DNA of 64,000 nt from Telopea speciosissima. Its lineage: Eukaryota > Streptophyta > Magnoliopsida > Proteales > Proteaceae. Where the stretch lies: assembly GCF_018873765.1 (NCBI RefSeq), contig NC_057925.1, positions 12,163,568-12,227,567 on the forward strand, written 5' to 3'. Shown here in pieces: positions 55,764 to 64,000 of the stretch (positions are counted from its first letter, which is position 1; the number at the start of each line of letters is the position of its first letter). The notes under the pieces were generated by a model. It did not search any database. It was not told where the DNA came from and saw nothing but the letters and a program-made list of their open reading frames with translations. The position numbers and the translations under genes were made by a program.

Positions 55764-56491
55764 TAAGGGTGTCAATCGGTTTGGTTTCACGAAGTGATAG
55801 TGTGATTCAAATCCGAACCAAGAACCGCCTCGATTCTAGAATTAAATCCAAATCTGAACCTACTCGGTTCGGTTTGATTACGATTCCATTAATTCGATTA
55901 TACAATTCGGTTCCTATTCGGTTTGCTAAACTGTTCTACTATTTTGCTTTAAATTCCCAGCAACATCTGCTACTAAAAGTCCTACAAATGCCCATCTTGT
56001 ATTTTTGGGCCTTACATTTTTAAATGCACAGTTTGAAAATCCATTTAATTCAAAATTTATAAAAGATTAGAACTTGAAACTTGAGACTTGGTAGAGAGGA
56101 AGAGTCGTAGAGAATAGAGCTAGTAAAACCTTTTAAAAATTATAAAAGGTTGGAACCTGGAACTTTGGAAGGTAAAGAGTCTCTTGTGGTAAAGGAACGA
56201 AGGAATGAAGGAATGAAGGAATGAAGGAATGAAGGAATGAAGGAATAAAGCATTAAGGCCTAAAGCCTAATGGTCAACTGTCAAAAGTAAAAGTTGTAAA
56301 ACTAAAAAAAAATAGGGATTTAGGTTTGGTCATTCGATTCGGTTTTGGTTAGAACTAACTGTTCTTACATCGAAACCGTATCCAAATCGAATCGAATTAA
56401 AATCTTGCTTGATCGATCCAAATCTAAACCAAATTAATTCAGCTCTATTTTGGATTCAATATTCGGTTTCAATTACATTTTGACGCCCTTA
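55764..56491. mobile_element. hAT-like element (copy D)
   Basis: Starts TAAGGGTGTCAATCGG, ends TTTTGACGCCCTTA; flanks GTTTGAAT and TTTTGAAT differ at one of eight positions. Contains a GGAATGAA microsatellite at about 56200-56246. No transposase. Confidence 0.65.
56200..56246. repeat. (GGAATGAA)n microsatellite
   Basis: About five to six units of an 8-bp repeat inside hAT-like copy D. Confidence 0.9.
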
Positions 56492-56742
56492 TTTTGAATT
56501 GCTTACCATAAGTAAATTAGTTGAATTAAATAATATAATTGAACCAAAAGAAAATTTAAATAATATAAAATTATAGTTCTAACTAGGTATATTTAATATA
56601 TTGCTTTATTTAGTTGACTAACATGTGTTAGTTAGCTGAGGTTAATCTAGATTAATCCTTGTTTAATCATGCTAGTTAGTGACATTTTTTAATATAATTG
56701 TTTAATTGTTAGGTATATCTGGCAAAAGGAAGACCAGTATTC

Positions 56743-56896
56743 GAATCCGGATCAGCTACCCACATGGGGACGGGTGGGGACAGATCTGAACCCTCCATGG
56801 GGGTGTGGGACCCACCTCTAGGGTGCGGGATCCACTACCCATGGAGGGGTCAGATCTATCCCCACCCGTCCCCATGTGGGTAGCTGATCCGAATTC
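56743..56896. mobile_element. GC-rich snapback element, copy 2
   Basis: Same family as 27129-27282. Arms GAATCCGGATCAGCTACCCA and the reverse complement of GGGTAGCTGATCCGAATTC; GTATTC flanks both sides (56737-56742 and 56897-56902). The whole unit folds into one long stem. Confidence 0.78.
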
Positions 56897-57858
56897 GTAT
56901 TCACCGGGCAGATCGGATGCTGCTCGTGTTTATATCCTGATACTTCAAAAGGATCTCTAACTAAACTATACTTTTGGAGCCAATTTCTCTTTTGAAAAGG
57001 ACATAAATTTTCAAGTCCTAGTATAGTCAGAAAACCAGGTTTTCTTACTCGAATCTTTTTTCAGAAAAACCTAGTGACTTCGCCTTATCAAATCTGATCA
57101 AAACGAGTCACATTTTTTAATTTTTTTAATATAATATATAATAAATATAAATATATATATATATTAGTAAAAAAATAAGAAAAATATGAAAAAACTAGGA
57201 AAAAAATGCAAGGAATCACAGATCATTGCATTTTGAGTTCATATCATTGAACAAGAGAAGGGAGGGAGTTGAGCAGTTGAAGGTTTTTATTGTTTTAGAA
57301 TATGAATTTACTATTTTACTCAACTCAGTTTCTAAGTGAATCAACTTTATGGTTTTTTAAAAAATGACTATACTCGTCGTAAAAATACCGAGTCTTATTT
57401 GACTTGGATGATTTATGACCCAGTCTCGCTATTTTTTTTTTCCTTGACCTAGTCTACATGACACTTGACCAGATTTTCTAAAATTTTGACTCTGACTCGA
57501 GCGACTCGCCCCTGTCAAAACCCAGTTTTTCAACTATGAGTCTTAGACCCTGATCAAGGTGGATTTTTTCTTGTCATATGAAAAGGAGACCCAACGATAC
57601 CCTGCTCTTTCCCAGGAGCATGAGTTATACAAGGATATACTCCTTTTGGGGAGAAATTGAAATTTCCTAACGCCAAAAACCGTTTATACCTATACTGTAA
57701 TTTATACATTACCTGTATCCAACAAAGATTTAGAATCTCCCATGTATATAAAAATAGAATTATAAGCCCTCAATAATAGAAGCGCTGACTCAGGAAACAG
57801 AATCAAAATTGGGATAATTTGATTAATGTCAATAAATTCACCAAAACAAATTTAGCTC

Positions 57859-58004
57859 GTCTCCAGGGAACCCAGCATGCCCAGGGTGCATTCAGCCGTT
57901 GGACTGTGTCGCACACATTACTAGACATGCATCAAAATATGTGCGACACAGCTCAACCACTGGATGCCCCTAAGCAAGCCCTGAGCGCTGTGCTCCCTGG
58001 AGAC
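57859..58004. repeat. Snapback element
   Basis: 'gtctccagggaacccagc' pairs with 'gctgtgctccctggagac', and 'gtgtcgcacacatt' with 'aatatgtgcgacac'. Nothing coding. The rest of 56903-58160 is AT-rich and empty of genes. Confidence 0.65.
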
Positions 58005-58164
58005 CAAAACAGATCATATGGGTTTGAAACTACAGTTTATAGACCTGTTCTCTTGTTAGTAAAAGTCTACAAAAATTGGACCAAGTCTAAAACAGAAAAA
58101 TGTTCTTCTTAAGAGACATACTACCACGAGACTTAATAAAAACAGGTTCAGTTGAGATGAGATT

Positions 58165-59075
58165 TCTAGGTGATCTTCCCCAAGTCTCCCCCTCCCTCAA
58201 AAAGACTTTGAATGCTAATTTGATCAGATATTTTTAGAGAAATATTTGACAAAGTTAATCTTAGTGTGAACGCTTTAAATATGTATTGTTTTTTCTTTCT
58301 TTTTTGTTTTTATTTTTGGGTAAATTAAGGAATATTCGACATTAACTAGAGTCTAAATATGTTTTTTTTATTGAGCAAGAGAACGTTAACCCGTCATGTA
58401 CTTACACCAGTTCGATAACCAATGAAAATGCACACAAAGGTATTAATTTGAATGGCTGAACTTTTTTGTTTTTTTTGATAGAACATTGAGGGCTGAACAA
58501 GTCTACAAAAGTTGGACTACATGTAAAACAGAAAATTGTTTTTCCTTAACAATCATACCACCACTTGGGACAACTAAAACAAGGTATCTGACCTTCACAA
58601 GTCAACACCACAACTAAAGAATCTTCATAGCCACATGTGACTATTAGTTTGAAAGTTTCCATTTTGCTTTTGTTTCTACTTTGCTTTTCAACATTCTCAA
58701 TCCAACCAGATGGTGCCAAATGTGTTGCATATATGGGTTTTTAAAGCATGTTTCTAGGGGGATCTTCCCCAAGTCCCCCCTCCCCCGGGTCTTTTATCTT
58801 TTTTCCTCCAACCCCCCCCCCTCCGCCAAAAAGATATATACTTTGGATGCTATTTGATCAGATATTTTTAAAGAAATATTTGACAAAGTTGATCTTAGTG
58901 CGAATGCTTCAAATCTATATTTTTTTAAGGTAAACTAAAGAATATTTGACATTAAATAGAGTCAAAATATATTTTTTTTATTGGGCAAAAAAATGCTAAT
59001 CGGTCGTGTAGCCCTGCATTAGCTCGTTAGTCAATGACAATGCACAGAGGCATTGGTTTGAATGAAAATTTTGAT
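58165..59075. repeat. Direct duplication upstream of GDSL gene 3
   Basis: About 58165-58450 and 58748-59075 share 'gatcttccccaagtc', 'tttgatcagatatttttaga', 'gaaatatttgacaaagtt' and 'caatgacaatgcac'-type blocks. Part of the same sequence occurs at about 39770-39860 upstream of gene 2, showing how far the GDSL duplication unit extends. Confidence 0.6.
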
Positions 59076-59533
59076 TTCACCGGGGGTTGAATGGTCTTTT
59101 CACGCACAAAGACATTGATTTGTGTTTAGGCGCGGGAACCACATGCAACCATCCTACTAGTTAGCCTTTTTTTTTTGGCCAAAGAATAAATATTATTGGT
59201 TTCCAAGATAAAGATTCAGTTGCATCTGGTCCAGTACCCTTTCTACCATTAGATGAGTCAAATCTCAATTATGTGAAATTCCAATCTGGTAGGCATGTAA
59301 TGCATATTTCAATTTAGTTGAATTAGTCAAGTTTACTTCACCATTTTGACAAAGTGGGTTGCTATGTTCTAACACATTGAATCCAAGAAATTCATTTTTT
59401 GTATTTTATTTCTCTAGCTTCAACTACACAAAGTCAATAAACTCAAATTTTAATATTGTTTATGACCTTATCTCAACTACTAAGTGTCGGGTATCATTCA
59501 TTAGAGAAATATAATCCAGTCTCTCCTTCTTCC

Positions 59534-59539
59534 TATAAA
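59534..59539 (+). promoter_or_regulatory. TATA box of GDSL gene 3
   Basis: TATAAA in the conserved CTTCCTATAA block, 52 bp before ATG 59586. An out-of-frame ATG at about 59561 in the leader is conserved as position but not frame among the copies. Confidence 0.6.
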
Positions 59540-59585
59540 CTTCAATTCATTTGGCAAGTCATGATAGAATTCAAGAAAATTAAAC

Positions 59586-61193
59586 ATGGCTAAGTTCTTT
59601 CCAATACCCCTACTCTCATTTCTCTTAATTCCTCATTTCTTCTTTGCAAAATGCTCAAGTCATCTAGCCCCAGCTTTATATGTATTTGGAGATTCTCTTG
59701 TAGATAGTGGAAATAATGATTTCCTTAATACTTCTTCAAAAGCAAATTACAAACCATATGGCATAGACTTTCCTTCAGGTCCAACAGGAAGATTCACTAA
59801 TGGCAAAACTTTTGCAGATTTTTTAGGTGAGTGGGTATCAACAAGAACTATCTAAAATGATTAATTTTACTGTCAAATTTATAGCTCAATCACTGTTTCT
59901 TTATTTTCCCCAATCTTTTCTCATAGTTTCTCATTGATTTGTGACTTTGTTTACCAGCTAAGTATCTTGGGTTACCCTTTGTTCCTCCATACTTGGGTCT
60001 TTCAAAGGATCAAAAGAGTGAAACAATTACAGGAATGAATTATGCATCAGGATCAGCTGGTATCCTTCGAAAAACAGGATCAGCAATAGTAAGTTATTAT
60101 GTATTCTTGGAATGCATTCTAGGTTAATTTCGCATTCTTGGGCAATAAAAACAACTATTTTTATCATCCGAGAATGCGAAATCGACCTAGAAAGCATACC
60201 AAACGCTGCACAAGACTCGGAGATTTTCATTACAAGAAGATTATTTGGAATTCTCACCATGTGGGTTTGTGATGCAGGGAATGAATTTAGCATTGCAGAT
60301 ACAGATTGAGTTGTTTGAAGAAACTGTGAAACACTACTTGCCCAAGAACTTTAAAACCCACCATGAGCTTTTGAAGTACTTATCCAAGTCCATTTTTGTG
60401 GTAGACATAGGCAACAATGACTATCTAAACAATTATCTTCAACCGGCGCGGTACAATAGTAGTCACCTATACGGCCCGGTGCAATTTTCCGGCTACCTAT
60501 TAAAAGAACTCAAACAAAGTTTACAGGTATCGATCGATCGACATTAAACAAATTAATCTTTGCCATTGATTAAGCTCTTTTCTAGTCATATTTAATCTCA
60601 TTTGTGTCTCTATGTACAAATTTTAGGATATTTATAATTTGGGAGCCAGGAAGTTTTTGGTATTCAATATTGGCCCTATTGGGTGTACACCAGCCTTGGT
60701 ATATAGTCAAAATATTACAAGTGGATGTGCTGAGAATTTAAATCAGTTAGTATCTCTTTACAATGAAGGCCTACCAAATATGTTACAAGAACTAACTGCA
60801 AGCCTCAATGGTTCAACTTTTGTTCTGGGAGAATTTTATCAAGCCAGCTATGATTTGAACCAAAATCCTTATAAATATGGTAAGATATAAAAATAAAAAC
60901 TCCTAGCTTCCTATACTTCATCAATTGATCTATTTCTAATTTATAGTCTATAAATAACTAGAAATTAATCCATTGTTGCAGGTTTCACAAATAGAAGCTC
61001 ATGTTGTGTTGTAAACAGTGCAACTTCACAATGCCTACAAGATGTCTCACCTTGCAAGGATAGGGCTAAACATATCTACTGGGATGGATTTCATCCAACG
61101 CAACACGCGAACTACGTGTTTGCGACTGGTTGTTTCTTGGGTACTACTCAGTGTACTCCATTAAACATTTTGGAGCTCACACAGAAACATTAA
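59586..61193 (+). CDS. GDSL esterase/lipase, gene 3 of the cluster
   Basis: Five exons: 59586-59826, 59958-60088, 60278-60526, 60627-60879 and 60982-61193, all GT-AG; 1086 bp, 361 aa. Signal peptide about 1-23 ([19 protein letters not shown]). Catalytic Ser37 in [27 protein letters not shown] at 169-172, WDGFHP with Asp326 and His329. Cys residues of exon 5 (CC at 299-300, 309, 316) match gene 1. It resembles the plant GLIP7-like branch by motif memory; substrate unknown. It has the least disturbed gene body of the three: short introns, clean 3' flank, and only a MITE remnant in intron 2. Confidence 0.93.
60096..60210. mobile_element. Tourist-like MITE remnant in intron 2 of GDSL gene 3
   Basis: Shares 'attcttgg.atgcattcta' and 'gcataccaaa.gctgc' with the intact MITE at 26772-26909, but has lost its left terminus. 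Intron 2 of gene 1 is 95 bp and this one is 189 bp. Confidence 0.7.
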
Positions 61194-61996
61194 GGCACTA
61201 CTTATGTATGTAATGGTTTGGTATTCTAATGTGTTTGTTTTTATTTCAATTAATTTATTTTTTTTTTTTATGAAGACACCACTTATGAAAACATTAGAGT
61301 TCTCCAAGCATTTTTAGACAAAATAAGTAGTATGACATAAATTTAACATGGCTCAACACATACTTCATTAACCTAAAAACCCAATTCAGAATGAAGTTCA
61401 CATGATATGCTTCATTAACCTAAAAACCCAATTCTATTGTGATCTACCTCAAATTGGGAGGGGGGTCTTCACAGGCCAAAGCTTAATCAGGCCTGATTTG
61501 AACTACATTGGCTAGCCTTAGGCTGGGATTACTCAAAATTCAACATAGAACAGGCCCAGCCACAGGCCCAGTGCAAATACACCCAATATTTGAGTGTTTC
61601 TAAGCCCATTCTTTGGCTAAGGGTTATGTTAAAATAAAAAGAATTGAAACTGATCATACAAAAAGCTTAGCTCCCATGTTTAAATCAGTTCATAAAGATT
61701 TGCAATGGATAATTCGTTTTATCGAATTATGGAAAAAGAAAAAAGGATTAAGTTTTCCTTCACCCATGGCGATGTGATCTTGTGATTGGATTTCGGTGAC
61801 CGATGTCATCATTCTCTCTCAACCCCTATTATACAGGTCGAAAATACTTTTCACCATGCTAATCAAAGGGGGTTCAGATCTCCGTGATGAGGAGATTCTT
61901 TATAGTGAAGAAAAATTAGGTCCAAAAAACTTTTTATACCATCCTTACTTTTTTTTTTCCCTTCTTGAACTAGTTTATGCTGACTCCAAAACATGG
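61194..61996. other. 3' flank of GDSL gene 3 and non-coding DNA
   Basis: The first about 70 bp match the 3' UTR of gene 2 ('gtaatggtttg'). 61362-61438 holds a direct duplication of 'cattaacctaaaaacccaat' with a period near 51 bp, next to 'atttaacatggctcaac', a possible decayed LTR. No gene. Confidence 0.4.
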
Positions 61997-62372
61997 TCAT
62001 TGTGCTGATTTTTCAAGTAAGACTCGGCCAACTCAATCACTTGGATGACTCTTGTGACCAGAATTAGTCATTGAGTCACGTAATTGAAAGCGTCAAGTTG
62101 GAAGGGTATGACTTGATTACCGTCATTGTGCTGAATTTTCAAGTAAGACTCGGCCAACTCAATCACTTGGATGACTCTTATGACCAGAATTAGTCATAGT
62201 CACGTAATTGAAAGCATCAGGTTGGAAGGGTATGACTTGATCACCTTCATTGTGCTGAATTTTCAAGTAAGGCTCGACCAACTCAATCACTTGGATGACT
62301 CTTGTGATCAAAATTAGTCATTGAGTCACGTAATTGAAAGTGTCAGGTTGGAAGGGTATGAATTGATCACCA
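61997..62372. repeat. Tandem array, three units of about 125 bp
   Basis: Units at 61997-62122, 62123-62246 and 62247-62372, each with 'aactcaatcacttggatgac' and 'gtcacgtaattgaaag'. No frame runs through it. 62373-62907 shows nothing recognisable. Confidence 0.92.
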
Positions 62373-62904
62373 TCATATTTGGGTACTTTTAAGCACTTAA
62401 TGTTGGTCAAAACTATTTATTTAATAGGAATTGTCTGAATGACATCTCTATAGGAATCTATCTGAACTTCGGGACATTTTTAGAAACTGTTTGTTTACGC
62501 ACCACATGCAAGAGATCAAGTCATGTGCTGACTTCTTGGTGGGGTTCTCGCACTCTAATCAGGAAGTCCATCTATGTACAGAATGTCTCCCACTAGATCT
62601 TTCTTTGTTATTACAGAATGACGTTAATGGGAAGTTGTAATCCCTTTACACTATTCTTTTATTAATATAAGCTCCTTTTACCAATATATATATATAAGGT
62701 TCCTAATTATTAACCGAACATTCTGGTCATATTCTTTATTCATCCCTTTTCTGATTTTAAGTCAAATAAGCTTAAAATCTGATGTTTAGATTAGACCTGA
62801 ACACCGGTTCTTTCCCTTTCACACGCCTAACAAGATTGAATATCAAAATTGCAAAATAATAATAAAATAAAAAAATGACAACAGAAAAAGAAAACAACAA
62901 AAAA

Positions 62905-62955
62905 CTTAGTCTTATCCCAACTTAATGGGATCGGCTACATGGATCCAAACAAAAC
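62905..62955 (+). mobile_element. SINE fragment
   Basis: Contains 'cttatcccaacttaatggga' followed by 'tcggctacatggatcc', a block known from plant Au-type SINEs. Only this part is recognisable. Confidence 0.45.
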
Positions 62956-63255
62956 AAAGTAAGAAAAAAAAATGAAAGAAAAGATGGGAAAAGAAGGATG
63001 GGGAAGAGATAAGAAATGAAAAAAAAAAACCGTACACTAGAAGTAATTTTTTTAACCAAATTGCCTATGCTCTTCCCAAATCTCATCTCTCACTACAAAG
63101 AAGAATAAGAAGAATATAATGAGTCAGATCACATTTATAATTTTCAGTCAACACTTACTGAGAAACTCTAATTTCACAAAAGAAAACCAATCAAAACTCA
63201 TAAAAGACAATCAGAAGGGCAAGCATTAGTAGTTCTCCAAAACAAGAACAGGGTT

Positions 63256-63410
63256 CATGAGCGCGCACGCGCGCGCGCGCGAGAGAGAGAGAGAATTGGT
63301 TATTTGGTTTTCACCTTCAGTCAAGTTTGCAAGCGAGCAAGAGAAAGAGAAGGTTTTTACCTTCAATTAGGTTCGTGAGCGTGTGCACGCGAGAGAGAGA
63401 GAGAGAGTGA
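63256..63410. repeat. Paired (GC)n/(GA)n microsatellites
   Basis: 'gcgcgcacgcgcgcgcgcgc' plus (GA)n at about 63260-63293 and a weaker copy at about 63377-63406, each preceded by 'accttca.t.a.gtt', so a local duplication of roughly 110 bp. Confidence 0.8.
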
Positions 63411-63419
63411 ATACGGCTT

Positions 63420-64000
63420 TTTTTTTTTTTTGATGAATGGAAATTAAATAATTGAAAAAACAGAGTACAATGACAATGCCTAAAGGCTACACAAATAGGG
63501 GGACCCTATCTAAACACCAAAATTGATAATAAAATATTGATACATCAAAAACCAAGGAAGGGGAAAACAATTAAACAAGGATGATACATAAAAAAACGGG
63601 GATAGGGTAGAAACAATAATTAAAGGATTATACATCAAAAGTCGGGGATAGGGGAGAAACGAGACAAAGGTCCCATCTTGAGACAAGATGTCTATTTCTT
63701 AATGTGTTTCGACTCGCTGAACGAATTGGTAGAAGTATATTTCTGATCTCAGAATAAATGACATCACATATCTGTTCTATAATATGCGATGAAGAGGTCC
63801 ATCTTCTTTTATTTCTTTCCCATCAAATATGATGAATCACATCATTAAAGGCGAGCTTTCCAATAACACCAGAGATTGACTTATCACTGAAATTTTTTAA
63901 ATCCATCTCTATTCTCTCTGAAAAGGAAAGATAGTTCGATGGTATAACCAACACTCACTAAGGATTTCTTTTCAAACAGATCTAGAAAAATGACAAGAAA
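63420..64000 (-). mobile_element. 3' end of an L1-type LINE, running off the window
   Basis: Plus-strand poly-T (63419-63431) is the A-tail. On the minus strand, 63690-63860 reads FNDVIHHI, stop, WERNKRRWTSSSHIIEQICD and VIYSEIRNILLPIRSASRNT, matching the segment after zf-RVT of plant LINE ORF2 (compare WLERNRRRY in the LINE at 47.5 kb). The stop is TGA where a Trp codon is usual. The upstream part lies outside the window. Confidence 0.7.

Overview
This window is plant nuclear DNA. It is AT-rich and intron-bearing, dominated by plant-type transposable elements (Ty3 chromovirus, Ty3 Tat, Ty1/Copia, LINEs, Mutator-like, hAT-like and Tourist-like elements), and the only host genes are plant families: GDSL esterase/lipases and one ERD2-like exon. 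It looks like a flowering plant, but the species cannot be named from the sequence. No rRNA, tRNA, CRISPR array or prokaryotic operon was seen.

Layout. 1-6.4 kb: AT-rich DNA, then a complete young chromovirus (694-6403) with 510-bp LTRs and a single-frame gag-pol broken by three nonsense codons. 6.4-10.7 kb: a snapback repeat, a hAT-like element, and a second hAT-like element that carries a 2-kb Pack-MULE (8349-10390) with pieces of a captured host gene. 10.7-13.4 kb: degenerate repeat DNA. 13.4-24.4 kb: a GC-rich Tat-lineage Ty3 element on the minus strand. Its gag-pol is badly frameshifted, it has a 66-bp tandem array, and it carries an opposite-strand transcription unit with its own TATA box, intron and polyadenylation signal. 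24.4-33 kb: small elements, a truncated GDSL exon and a Copia solo LTR (32404-32807). 33-61 kb: a GDSL esterase/lipase cluster with three apparently intact five-exon genes (33156-34861, 41739-43288, 59586-61193) and two exon-1 fragments (about 29.2 and 50.2 kb). These are separated by a Mutator-like element, a second Pack-MULE candidate (44465-45916), an orphan first exon of an ERD2-like gene, a 5'-truncated LINE with a 17-bp target duplication (47540-49699) and a Copia element lacking its 5' LTR (51044-about 55750). 61-64 kb: non-coding repeats, a 125-bp tandem array, a SINE fragment and the 3' end of another LINE running off the window.

How it fits together. The three intact GDSL genes share the same phase pattern and nearly identical exon sizes (241/131/249/253/209-212 bp). 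Long stretches of upstream sequence are also shared, so the cluster grew by local duplication. After duplication each copy gained different insertions: a solo LTR and an intron snapback at gene 1, a Mutator-like element and a 3'-UTR snapback at gene 2, and a Tourist-like remnant in intron 2 of gene 3. Host functions expected from the window are therefore few: three secreted SGNH hydrolases. The rest is a record of nested transposition, gene-fragment capture and decay, much of it consistent with C-to-T change at methylated cytosines.
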